Positions 1 to 7,893 of a stretch of 19,449 bases of DNA are shown here, piece after piece. Within the stretch, counting starts at the first letter, position 1. Each line of letters begins with the position of its first letter. Below the pieces are notes generated by a model. It saw only the letters and a list, made by a program, of their open reading frames with translations, was not told the origin of the DNA and ran no database searches. The DNA comes from an uncultured Eubacteriales bacterium (lineage in GTDB: Bacteria > Bacillota_A > Clostridia > Christensenellales > Aristaeellaceae), in the NCBI GenBank assembly GCA_900313545.1, contig OMRS01000208.1:1-19449 (forward strand). The letters run 5' to 3'. The translations under genes were made by a program, and so were the position numbers.

Positions 1-947
1 AGAGCTTCCAGACCACTGCCAACTTCGAGTCCGGCGTGGCGGAATCCGTGTTCATCGGGGCCATGTTCGTGCATGTGTGCCCGGATTATGAGAAGCTGTG
101 CCGTCTCTTCGGATGGGAGGAGGAAGCCGGAAGCGTCGGAGCCGCCTGCAAGGCCATGGAAGAGGCCATGCTCAGGGACGGCTGGGACGGAGATTGGTTC
201 CTGCGTGCCTATGATGCCTACGGAAACAAGGTCGGCTCCCGCGAGTGCGAAGAGGGACAAATCTATATCGAGCCCCAGGGTTTTGCGGTCATGGCCGGCA
301 TCGGAGTGGCCAGCGGTGAGGCCCAGAAAGCGCTGGACAGCGTGGAGCGCCTGCTCCTGAGCAAACACGGCATCGCGATTCTGACCCCGCCTTATACCCG
401 CTACCATGTGGAGTTGGGCGAAATCTCCTCCTATCCGCCGGGATATAAGGAGAACGGCGGCATCTTCTGCCATAACAACCCATGGGTGGTCATCGCTCAG
501 ACGGTACTTGGGCACGGAGCAAAGGCCTTTGATCTCTACCGCAGGACCTGTCCCTCCTATATTGAGGACCAGCAGCTGCACAGGACAGAACCTTATGTTT
601 ACAGCCAGATGGTTGCAGGACCCTTTGCACCTCACTTTGGAGAGGCGAAGAATTCCTGGCTGACCGGAACCAGTGCATGGAGCTTTTATGCGGTCTCCCA
701 GAGCATCCTGGGAATCAGGCCTGACTATGAGGGGCTGCGAGTGGATCCCTGCCTGCCTGCATCCCTGCATGAGGTCACCGTGGAGCGGCAGTTCCGGGGC
801 AGCACCTATGCCATACGCATTCTGAACCTCAGCGGAGATGAGAAGGGAACGGTCCGCCTGAAGGTGGACGGTCGGGATATTGAGGGGACCCTGATCCCTG
901 CAGACCGTGAGTCGGCGCGACATGAGGTGGTCTGCACGATCGAATAA
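1..947 (+). CDS. GH94 family glycoside phosphorylase, cellobiose phosphorylase-like (3' part)
   Basis: The gene enters from the left edge; the reading frame begins at nt 3 and 314 residues are visible to the TAA, roughly the last 40% of a family whose members are about 800 residues. Cytosolic enzymes of this family split cellobiose or related beta-glucosides with phosphate to give glucose 1-phosphate plus a sugar. Visible family motifs are WDGDWFLRAYD (from nt 183), whose DG(D/E)W Asp is the catalytic acid region in characterised GH94 enzymes; EGQIYIEPQGF (from about nt 255); the block around PPYTRYHVELGE and CHNNPW; and WLTGTSAW (ending near nt 680), whose Thr-Gly contacts phosphate in solved structures. 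No signal peptide can be judged because the start is missing. Substrate (cellobiose, cellodextrin or chitobiose) cannot be fixed from this part, though the motifs read most like cellobiose phosphorylase. A strong terminator follows. Confidence 0.9.
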   Translation, partial: SFQTTANFESGVAESVFIGAMFVHVCPDYEKLCRLFGWEEEAGSVGAACKAMEEAMLRDGWDGDWFLRAYDAYGNKVGSRECEEGQIYIEPQGFAVMAGIGVASGEAQKALDSVERLLLSKHGIAILTPPYTRYHVELGEISSYPPGYKENGGIFCHNNPWVVIAQTVLGHGAKAFDLYRRTCPSYIEDQQLHRTEPYVYSQMVAGPFAPHFGEAKNSWLTGTSAWSFYAVSQSILGIRPDYEGLRVDPCLPASLHEVTVERQFRGSTYAIRILNLSGDEKGTVRLKVDGRDIEGTLIPADRESARHEVVCTIE

Positions 948-957
948 CAGATGGGAA

Positions 958-993
958 ACAGCTCCGGAAAATATCTTTCCGGAGCTGTTTTTT
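958..993 (+). terminator. Rho-independent terminator after the GH94 gene
   Basis: A perfect 13-bp stem (958-970 with 976-988, arms ACAGCTCCGGAAA and TTTCCGGAGCTGT) closes a 5-base loop ATATC and runs into six T (988-993). It starts 11 bases after the stop codon, so it ends the GH94 transcript and insulates the next gene. Confidence 0.95.
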
Positions 994-1038
994 AAGGGCA
1001 CAGAAGCAAACAGACCCAAAGTCTATATTCTAGATTCC

Positions 1039-1067
1039 TTGCCGGATAATCTCCGTCATGGTATAAA
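1039..1067 (+). promoter_or_regulatory. Putative sigma-A promoter of the HAD phosphatase gene
   Basis: TTGCCG (1039-1044) and TATAAA (1062-1067) are separated by exactly 17 bases. They match 4/6 and 5/6 of the consensus boxes. The site lies between the upstream terminator and the ATG at 1113, which leaves a leader of about 40 bases. No operator is evident. Confidence 0.55.
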
Positions 1068-1112
1068 AAGGGACCGCTGCAGGGCGGAAATGTGGGAAAA
1101 GGGGAGAACACA

Positions 1113-1787
1113 ATGAAAGTACGGGGCGTTATCTGGGACATGGATGGAACGATTCTGGATACCCTGGAGGATCTGTGGACAAGCACAAATGCGGCACTGG
1201 CGGAGAGCGGGATGCCGGGCAGGTCCCGGGAGGAGGTTCGCGCCTTTGTGGGCAATGGGCTGAGGGTACTTATGGAAAAGGCTGTTCCTGCGGGGACATC
1301 CCCTCAGGACCTGGAAAGGGCCATGGATGCCTTTGTTGCGTATTATGCCATTCACAGCAGGGACAGAACCTGCCCGTACCCGGGCATTGTACAAACCCTG
1401 CTGCGTCTGAAGGAAGAAGGAATCCGTCAGGGAGTGGTGTCCAACAAGGTGGACTTTGCCGTTCAGCAGCTCAGCAGGGATTTTTTTTCTGGACTGCTGG
1501 AGGTGGCGGTGGGGGATGCGCAGGGACGACGGCGCAAGCCGGCACCTGACAGCGTCTGGCACGCCATGGCGCTTCTGGGGCTTTCCCCGGAGGAAACCGT
1601 CTATATCGGAGACTCCGAAGTGGATGTGGAAACGGCACGAAATGCCGGAATCCCTGCCCTGCTGGTGACCTGGGGCTTTCGCACAAGGGAGCAGCTCCTC
1701 AGCGCCGGGGCCATCCGACTTGCTGAAAGTCCGGAGGAAATCCCGCAGCTGCTGCTCGCAATGGAAGAGGAAATCCCAGAGACATAA
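1113..1787 (+). CDS. HAD-superfamily phosphatase, phosphoglycolate phosphatase-like
   Basis: A 224-residue cytosolic haloacid-dehalogenase-type phosphatase, the normal length for the Gph/PpaX/beta-phosphoglucomutase branch. All four motifs are present: motif I DMDGT with nucleophile D9 and D11, motif II Ser110 in VVSNK, motif III K142 in RRKPAPD, and motif IV GDSEVD with D167 and D171. A helical cap lies between motifs I and II, as in phosphoglycolate phosphatases. The start was placed at ATG 1113 because GGGGAG (1101-1106) sits six bases upstream; the in-frame GTG at 1092 has no ribosome site. It stands alone between a terminator and the promoter at 1830-1858. The true substrate is open: phosphoglycolate, pyrophosphate and sugar phosphates are all possible, and the GH94 neighbour makes glucose 1-phosphate. 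Confidence 0.88.
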   Translation: MKVRGVIWDMDGTILDTLEDLWTSTNAALAESGMPGRSREEVRAFVGNGLRVLMEKAVPAGTSPQDLERAMDAFVAYYAIHSRDRTCPYPGIVQTLLRLKEEGIRQGVVSNKVDFAVQQLSRDFFSGLLEVAVGDAQGRRRKPAPDSVWHAMALLGLSPEETVYIGDSEVDVETARNAGIPALLVTWGFRTREQLLSAGAIRLAESPEEIPQLLLAMEEEIPET

Positions 1788-1829
1788 AGATGAATCTCCA
1801 AGAGTGGCAAACAGACCATCGGTCATTGG

Positions 1830-1858
1830 TTGAAAACCGCACATTTTGAGATTATAAT
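1830..1858 (+). promoter_or_regulatory. Strong sigma-A promoter for the peptidoglycan-binding protein operon
   Basis: TTGAAA (1830-1835) is followed after exactly 17 bases by a perfect TATAAT (1853-1858). Transcription would begin near 1865, giving a leader of about 50 bases before the GTG at 1915. It probably serves both the 1300-residue protein and the phosphatase gene at 5851. Confidence 0.85.
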
Positions 1859-1900
1859 ACACCCACTATCGTCTGCTTTGGGGGAAGCGGACGCACTGAG

Positions 1901-1906
1901 AGGAGG
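1901..1906 (+). promoter_or_regulatory. Ribosome binding site that supports a GTG start
   Basis: A perfect AGGAGG lies eight bases before the GTG at 1915. There is no ATG at the head of this frame until after the transmembrane segment, so this site decides that the N-terminal membrane anchor is part of the protein. Confidence 0.85.
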
Positions 1907-1914
1907 GGGCACGC

Positions 1915-4900
1915 GTGGAATATGTGGAACTGCTCAGGAAAACAGTTCTGTTGGTAGGAAGAATCCTGCTCATTCTGGGCCTTTTCGCCCTGCTGCTCAC
2001 CCTTGCGAGATATATGAATACCCGGAGAACCCCGCCATCGGACGGGCAGGACGGCGACATATCCCCGGTTACCTATTCCCAGTACAGGACTCCGGAGCCG
2101 TCCTATGAGGTGCTTCAGACTGCCAGACCCGTGAAAATCACCCCGGTACCCTCTCCGAGCATCTCGCCCGGACTGTCGCCCTCACTTCCTATTTCAGCCA
2201 TTTCTGATAATGAGACGGACATTGAGGAGACACCCCGTCCGGAAGGGACACTGAGCCCATGGGAGATGGCTGCCGCCACGGATGCCATTACCACCCGTAT
2301 TCCCGTCGTTACCCCGCAGGTGGAGAGGAAGGGTTCTCTTCCGACCAACATGACCTTTGCGGACAGCTACCACCTGGGCGACGCGGCCGTGGAAATCCTG
2401 CGGATCAAGCAGGAGATGCAGAAGCAGGGATACTTTACCGATAACGCCAATCTCAACAACAAGTTTACCCAGTTCATGGAGGATAAGGTTCGCCTTTTTC
2501 AGGAGGACCATCATCTTCCCGCCACAGGCGTGGTCGACCAGGTGACGCTCTATGCCATCTTTGACGCGCCTCTTCCGGAAGGCATTGTGAAGGGCGGGGG
2601 AGCCGATATCACGGCTTCCGCGCCGGAGCCTCCGGCCATCACAGCCGCGCCCTCCGTCAGGGACGTGCCGGCCTCACCCCCTGCCGTCATCGCCAAAAAA
2701 GGCGACAGCAACGATGTGGTTCTGTCCATCAAGGAACAGCTTCTGGCCAAGGGTTACTTCAGGACCGGCACACAGCTGAACCGGAAGTATTCGGATCTGG
2801 TAGCGGAGCGTGTCCGACAGTTCCAGATGGATGAAGGCCTCCCGGAAACCGGCGAGGTAGACCAGAAGACCTATGACCGGCTGTTTGATCTGGACGGCGG
2901 CAGGACAGAAACGCCGGAGCCGCCGGAAGAACTGCCGGGGAATGAACCTCAGGAAAGCACTCCGGAAGAGACGGCTGCCCCTTCTGAACCGGTTCCCGGG
3001 ACGCAGGACGGGGAAGCAGAAGAGAGTGTCCCGCAGGAACAGGCTGCACGTGCTCCGGGCAAGGACGAACCCGTCCGGCTTGAAGACGGCACCCTTGCCC
3101 CTGCATTCAGCATCAGCGAAACCTACCCGATCAGGGGCAGGTATGCGGAAGAACCCGCACCTTCCCCGAACGCTGAGACCACCACGGATATTCAGGAAGC
3201 CTTTGCCTTTGATCAGGGGAATGGGGAGCAGACCAGTCCCATTTCCGAAATGCCCGAGACGGAAGGATACTTCACTCCCGGAACCCGGGATCCCGAAGAG
3301 ACTCTTCCCGTGCAGAGCACCCTTTACCCCCAGACTTCCGTGAAACCCGAAGAGACAGGTGCCGTAGGAAGAGATGCTGCCACCGTGTCGCGTCTCCCCG
3401 AAGAGACGGCAGCCCTTGCGCAGGGAAATACGCTTTCCACATGGACCGCAGCAGATCCCGCTGGTGCCGGGAATATCCCCGCCTTCACTCCCGCATCCGG
3501 GATTTCGACAGCAACAGGGATCTCACCGACGGGACTGGAAACCCCTTATACGACTCCCTTCCTCCCGGTGACCGATGCGCCTGACGCAAAATCTGCCGCA
3601 CACACCGCCGCGGCACAGGCAACCCCTGCTCAGTTCCCGCACGGGACGAACAGCCCGGAGGAAAAACAGAAAAAAGACCTCAAGTCCGTTTTGAACACAG
3701 ACATCCCCCGGGTGCCCGCCGAAGGGTACCAGGTGGGCAATGTGGCCCCTGAAATTCTGGAGATCAAGCAGCGCATGCAGGATCTGGGCTACTTCCCGCA
3801 GAATACCGACCTGACGCAGCGTTATCATCCCCAGATGAGATCCGCCGTGGAGGCCTTCCAGAAGGCGAACCATCTGACCCCCAGCGGGATCCTTGACCAG
3901 GTCACAGTGGATACGCTGTATTCCACTGACGAAACCACCGAACTGACGATCTCCGAGATGTTGGCATCCCGAAGCGCCACGGTCAATCCCGACGGCAGTC
4001 CAAGACCCGAACCGGATTCCACGTCCACCGTGCCCTCCGTGACCGTTTCCCCGGAGACCACCGCCGGCACGATCGCCAAAACAGATGCTGCGGTCTCTTC
4101 GGTATCCTTCCAGAAGGTGCAGCCCCGCCTGCCGGTGCAGGTCCCAGATGCTGCAGAGAAGACGGAACCGGATGCTGAAGAGCCGGAAGACTCCCGTGAG
4201 GAACCGGAAACCTCTGTGGAGATGCCGGAACCAGACGGAAAAACGCTGGAAGCCCTGCAGGAAACTCCCGTGATTCCGCTTCGGGAAGGCGGCTTCAAAG
4301 AGGGAGACCGGGGTCCTGAGGTTCTCGCAGTCAAGCAGCGCATGCAGGAACTCGGCTTCTTCTCCGAAGGTGTGAAGCTGAGCGAAATCTACAATGACTT
4401 CATGACCGAACGGGTCATGAAGATGCAGAAGGAATCGGGACTCAAACCCACCGGGGTCATTGATGACGAGACCTGGGCATTCCTCTATTCGTCGTCTCCC
4501 CGCACGGAAACGGCCGTTTCGTCTTCATCCGGGGAAAGCGGCATGTCTCCCATGGGCATCGGTTCCCGCGGCGAGGATGTGCTGCGGGTAAAAAAGATGC
4601 TCCAGAAACTGGGGTATTTCTCCGAAGGAGCGACGCTGTCGGATCAGTACAATGACATCATGGCGGAGCGGGTCAACAGGTTCCAGAAGGAAGAGGGTCT
4701 GCCTGAAACGGGCAGGCTGGAGGAAACCGACCTGATGAGGCTGATCAGCCTGACGGACGCCCCGGCCAACTCCCTCACAGATGACGGGGAAATGCCGGAA
4801 AAGTCCGTGCAGGAGCCGAAGGAGGACGTTTCCTCCCGGAATTCTCCCGCACCTGAGCGGAACACCACGGCAACAAGGCAGGATTCAGTGGCCTCCATGC

Positions 4901-5817
4901 CGGAACAGGAGACGGGTTCCTCCACGAGAAAACAGGAGCCAGGCACCCGGATTTCCGTGTCTGCCAGCGCTGACGCCTTTGATATTCCCGAGGGCGGCTT
5001 CAAGGTCGGCAGTTCCTATCCGCAGCTTATGCCGGTCAAGAAGGCCCTCATGAACCTTGGGTACTTCGGCACAACACAGTCCTTTACCAATTCCTACAGC
5101 GAGGCCCTCCGGCGCGCGGTCGCAGCCTACCAGAAGGATGAGGGACTGGAGGTCACCCATGAAGTGGACGCCCAGACCGTGGAACATCTCCTGGGCTTGT
5201 CCGTAGAGATTCAAACGTCTCTGACCCTGTATTCCGGCAATCCGGAACAGACGCTGACCATTGCCGGCGCCGATGAGATCCGGGTGCCTGAAAGCGGCTT
5301 CAGAAAAGGTCGCAAGTATCCGCAGCTGGTGGTCATCAAGAAGATGATGCAGAGCCTGGGCTACTTCAGCCAGAATGCGGAGCTGAGCGGCATGATCACC
5401 GATTCCCTGCCCCGCCGGATCAGCAAGTTCCAGTCCGATGCGGGACTGCCGGTGACCGGAGAGGCTGACAAGGACACGGTGGAGGCGCTGATCCGTCTGT
5501 CCGGACTTCAGACCGGCAGCGGGCAGAGCGTAAATGTGACGCTGGAAGCAGACACCAAGGTCCGCATGGATACGGTGCTGGCAGTTCCCGCCTCCGGACT
5601 GTGCAGGGGCGACCACGGCCTGGATGTGATCCAGATCAAGCTTCGGCTGGAACAGCTGGGATATCCCGGAAGCCGTTCGCTGAGTCCTGACTTCGATATG
5701 GTCCTGGTTTCCAGCCTGGTCCGTTTCCAGAAAGCGAACGGACTGGAAGCTACCGGCGTGCTTGACCCTGAAACCGCGACGCTTCTGTTCTCGGACAGCG
5801 CGAAAACGTTCGAATGA
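1915..5817 (+). CDS. Membrane-anchored protein with eight peptidoglycan-binding domains
   Basis: A 1300-residue protein with a short N-terminus, one hydrophobic segment at about residues 10-31 (with Arg16 inside it), and then a long, presumably extracytoplasmic chain. I count eight PG_binding_1-like domains of about 65 residues, near 153-217, 261-326, 605-669, 794-859, 880-945, 1029-1094, 1129-1194 and 1229-1294. Each follows the pattern G...VL.IKQ.L..LGYF....L...Y.....AV..FQ...GL..TG..D..T...L. Linkers are rich in Pro, Glu, Thr and Ser; the longest (about 327-604) has repeated PEET words. I see no amidase, peptidase, transpeptidase, sortase signal or other catalytic domain, although this domain usually accompanies wall hydrolases. 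The likely role is a wall-binding spacer or scaffold tying membrane to peptidoglycan. It starts with GTG behind a perfect AGGAGG, and the phosphatase gene follows after 33 bases. Confidence 0.85.
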   Translation: MEYVELLRKTVLLVGRILLILGLFALLLTLARYMNTRRTPPSDGQDGDISPVTYSQYRTPEPSYEVLQTARPVKITPVPSPSISPGLSPSLPISAISDNETDIEETPRPEGTLSPWEMAAATDAITTRIPVVTPQVERKGSLPTNMTFADSYHLGDAAVEILRIKQEMQKQGYFTDNANLNNKFTQFMEDKVRLFQEDHHLPATGVVDQVTLYAIFDAPLPEGIVKGGGADITASAPEPPAITAAPSVRDVPASPPAVIAKKGDSNDVVLSIKEQLLAKGYFRTGTQLNRKYSDLVAERVRQFQMDEGLPETGEVDQKTYDRLFDLDGGRTETPEPPEELPGNEPQESTPEETAAPSEPVPGTQDGEAEESVPQEQAARAPGKDEPVRLEDGTLAPAFSISETYPIRGRYAEEPAPSPNAETTTDIQEAFAFDQGNGEQTSPISEMPETEGYFTPGTRDPEETLPVQSTLYPQTSVKPEETGAVGRDAATVSRLPEETAALAQGNTLSTWTAADPAGAGNIPAFTPASGISTATGISPTGLETPYTTPFLPVTDAPDAKSAAHTAAAQATPAQFPHGTNSPEEKQKKDLKSVLNTDIPRVPAEGYQVGNVAPEILEIKQRMQDLGYFPQNTDLTQRYHPQMRSAVEAFQKANHLTPSGILDQVTVDTLYSTDETTELTISEMLASRSATVNPDGSPRPEPDSTSTVPSVTVSPETTAGTIAKTDAAVSSVSFQKVQPRLPVQVPDAAEKTEPDAEEPEDSREEPETSVEMPEPDGKTLEALQETPVIPLREGGFKEGDRGPEVLAVKQRMQELGFFSEGVKLSEIYNDFMTERVMKMQKESGLKPTGVIDDETWAFLYSSSPRTETAVSSSSGESGMSPMGIGSRGEDVLRVKKMLQKLGYFSEGATLSDQYNDIMAERVNRFQKEEGLPETGRLEETDLMRLISLTDAPANSLTDDGEMPEKSVQEPKEDVSSRNSPAPERNTTATRQDSVASMPEQETGSSTRKQEPGTRISVSASADAFDIPEGGFKVGSSYPQLMPVKKALMNLGYFGTTQSFTNSYSEALRRAVAAYQKDEGLEVTHEVDAQTVEHLLGLSVEIQTSLTLYSGNPEQTLTIAGADEIRVPESGFRKGRKYPQLVVIKKMMQSLGYFSQNAELSGMITDSLPRRISKFQSDAGLPVTGEADKDTVEALIRLSGLQTGSGQSVNVTLEADTKVRMDTVLAVPASGLCRGDHGLDVIQIKLRLEQLGYPGSRSLSPDFDMVLVSSLVRFQKANGLEATGVLDPETATLLFSDSAKTFE

Positions 5818-5850
5818 CAATGACAAACGGATGCCTGAAAGGAGGCGTCA

Positions 5851-7008
5851 ATGAGACGACTGTCCTGCGCGGCAGTACTGCTTGCTCTGCTGTGGATCCT
5901 TGCTCTTCCGGTCCTTGCTGAGGAGGTGCCCACGGTCCATACGGAGATTGAAAGCATCTCCAAACACGGTAACCTGGTCCTGGGCATCACCGCCACGGAA
6001 CTGCTCCGGCTGGGATACCGCTATGGGGACGTTCTGGATGTGCGCATCGGCAACTTTGCCATCATGGGCCCGCTGTGTACCAATTATACGGATGTGGAGG
6101 CCGGGCACGTCCTTGTCCGGGCATGTCTGGAGAAAGATCAGGAGATGGATGAGGTGGTGGTGGCCATCTCGTCCGGAGACATGGCCGGCACACTCCAGCT
6201 CGGAGTCAAGGAGGAAATCCCGGACCCACCGGGCTATCGGTGGGATACGGATCTGGCAAGCTACCCGGTGACCCTCGCCCTTCAGTCGAAAGGAGGGTAT
6301 CTTGAGGAATACGAGCTGCGCAGGATGCTGAATTTCAGCATCCACAGGGAGGACTATCCGGAGGAAACCGATGACGAGTTTGCCAATTTCCGCCTGGTGA
6401 ACGGATCCAGGATGGGGGAGATGCTGTATCGCAGCTCAAGCCCCATCAACTCCCGTTATGGCCGAGGAAAGTTTGCCGATGAAGCCGCCCGCAGGGTGGG
6501 GATCAGGACTTGGATTAATCTGGTGGATGCGGAATCGGAGCTGGAGTCCTATCCGCTCTATGCGGACAGCTATATCCGCAGCTGTGACAGGATCTGCCTG
6601 AACATGAGCCTGGGGACGGAGAATGAGGAGTGGCACGGGAAGGTTGCTCAGGGAATCCGGTTCATGCTGGAGCATGAGGGCCCTTATCTGGTTTCCTGCA
6701 CCATGGGAAAGGACCGTACGGACTTCTTTGTGGCCATTGTGCAGGCCGTGTGCGGCTGCAACCTTGACGAGATGGTGGAGGAATTCATCCTCTCCTATGT
6801 CAACATGTACGGCGTCACCCCCGATGAGGAGCGCTACCAGATCCTCATCGATGATATCTTCCTGCTGGTGCTGGGAAATGCCTTTGGAGTGGAGGACCTG
6901 CGCACTACGCCGATCCCCCTTGAGGAACTTGCCCGGATGTACCTGCTGGAAACGGGAGTGAGCGATGAGGAGATTGCCCGGCTGCGCGGGCTGATGGAAA
7001 GAAAGTGA
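5851..7008 (+). CDS. Exported CX5R phosphatase with N-terminal DUF62-C-like domain
   Basis: A 385-residue protein with a clear signal peptide (about 1-23, cut after VLA). Residues about 31-125 (GNLVLGI..., GDVLDVRIGN, Y.DV..G, VVVAISSGDMA) resemble the C-terminal barrel domain of SAM hydroxide adenosyltransferases (DUF62); the catalytic N-terminal DUF62 domain is missing. Residues about 170-345 look like an IphP/Y_phosphatase3-type tyrosine/lipid phosphatase: YRSSSPIN, GRGKFAD, GIRTWINLVD and the P-loop CTMGKDRT with Cys283 and Arg289. The His usually before the Cys is Ser here. Characterised relatives with GKDRT loops (Mycobacterium PtpB, Listeria LipA) act on phosphoproteins and phosphoinositides; this substrate is unknown. 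ATG 5851 follows AAAGGAGG by five bases, and the gene is probably co-transcribed with the wall-binding protein. Its export suggests action at the envelope. Confidence 0.78.
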   Translation: MRRLSCAAVLLALLWILALPVLAEEVPTVHTEIESISKHGNLVLGITATELLRLGYRYGDVLDVRIGNFAIMGPLCTNYTDVEAGHVLVRACLEKDQEMDEVVVAISSGDMAGTLQLGVKEEIPDPPGYRWDTDLASYPVTLALQSKGGYLEEYELRRMLNFSIHREDYPEETDDEFANFRLVNGSRMGEMLYRSSSPINSRYGRGKFADEAARRVGIRTWINLVDAESELESYPLYADSYIRSCDRICLNMSLGTENEEWHGKVAQGIRFMLEHEGPYLVSCTMGKDRTDFFVAIVQAVCGCNLDEMVEEFILSYVNMYGVTPDEERYQILIDDIFLLVLGNAFGVEDLRTTPIPLEELARMYLLETGVSDEEIARLRGLMERK

Positions 7009-7012
7009 ACAG

Positions 7013-7041
7013 TTAGGGAAGGTAAGGTTTGCCTTCCCTAA
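7013..7041 (+). terminator. Hairpin between the phosphatase and IMPase genes, weak terminator or processing site
   Basis: A perfect 10-bp stem TTAGGGAAGG (7013-7022) / CCTTCCCTAA (7032-7041) with a 9-base loop begins four bases after the phosphatase stop. Only ATTTGATATT follows, so the T tract is poor. It may give partial termination, protect a 3' end, or act in both directions. The IMPase ATG is only 30 bases downstream and I see no convincing promoter between, which favours read-through. Confidence 0.55.
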
Positions 7042-7071
7042 TTTGATATTGTGAGAAAGCGGGGAGAGCGA

Positions 7072-7893
7072 ATGGAAGAGATTCTTCAGGGCATGTGCGA
7101 TGCCGCCCGGCATGCGGGCCGAGTTATCCTGGAGGAGGACGGACACCTGCGCAGTGTGCACAACAAGGGCGGGCATGCCAATCTGGTGACCGAGGTGGAC
7201 AGCAGGGTGCAAAGGCAGCTCATCCTGGAGCTGTCGCAGCTGCTTCCGCAGGCCAGGTTCATCGGCGAGGAGGAGGGACAGGACCGTTTTGTACGGGAGG
7301 ATGCCCGGGGCTATGCCTTCTGCATTGACCCCATTGACGGAACCGTCAATTACGTGAAAGGCTATCGGCCGTCCATGGTGTCCATTGCGCTGCTGAAGGA
7401 CGGCAGACCGTTCATGGCGGCGGTCTATCAGCCCTTTGACGACCTGATGTACACGGCGGTGAGGGGACAGGGCGCCTTTATGAACGGGGAGCGGCTTGCC
7501 TCCTCGGAGGATGCCCTTTCGGACAGCCTGTGCATTTTCGGCAGCGCCGTCTACTATACAGAGCTGCTGGAGGATTCCGTTCAGCTGATGAAGGAGTACC
7601 TGACCCGATGCCTGGATATCCGCAGGAGCGGGTCGGCAGCCAGTGACCTTTGTGCCATGGCCCGGGGTGTGGCCGGTGTGTTTTTTGAACTTCGGCTGGG
7701 GCTGTGGGATTTTGCGGCGGCAGGCCTTGTGGCGACCGAAGCGGGCTGCCGCCTGACGGATATCCGGGGACGGGAACTGACCTATGACGGCCCGTCTTCG
7801 GTGCTGTGTGTGTCCCGGGGTGTGGCCAGGGAGGCATACCTGCCCAGGACTCCCCTGCGGAGCCTGGAAACTGCGAAGGAGGAACAGCCATGA
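7072..7893 (+). CDS. Inositol monophosphatase family protein
   Basis: A 273-residue cytosolic enzyme of the Mg/Li-sensitive phosphatase family, of normal length. Metal-site motifs are intact: GEEE at residues 65-68, DPIDGT at 86-91 followed by VNYVKGY, and WDFAAAG starting at W212-D213. Known substrates in the family include inositol 1-phosphate, histidinol phosphate, fructose 1,6-bisphosphate and 3'-phosphoadenosine phosphate; the sequence alone does not choose. The ATG at 7072 was preferred over the in-frame GTG at 7051 because GGGGAG (7061-7066) lies five bases upstream of it. The stop overlaps the ATG of the peroxiredoxin gene by four bases (ATGA), so the two are translationally coupled. 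Its position next to an exported phosphatase of a family that can act on phosphoinositides is suggestive but not proof of a shared pathway. Confidence 0.9.
   Translation: MEEILQGMCDAARHAGRVILEEDGHLRSVHNKGGHANLVTEVDSRVQRQLILELSQLLPQARFIGEEEGQDRFVREDARGYAFCIDPIDGTVNYVKGYRPSMVSIALLKDGRPFMAAVYQPFDDLMYTAVRGQGAFMNGERLASSEDALSDSLCIFGSAVYYTELLEDSVQLMKEYLTRCLDIRRSGSAASDLCAMARGVAGVFFELRLGLWDFAAAGLVATEAGCRLTDIRGRELTYDGPSSVLCVSRGVAREAYLPRTPLRSLETAKEEQP

Noticed and set aside
4885..5826. 313-codon open frame on the - strand
   Set aside because: It mirrors domains 6-8 of the wall-binding protein. Its apparent repeats are only the reverse complement of those domains.
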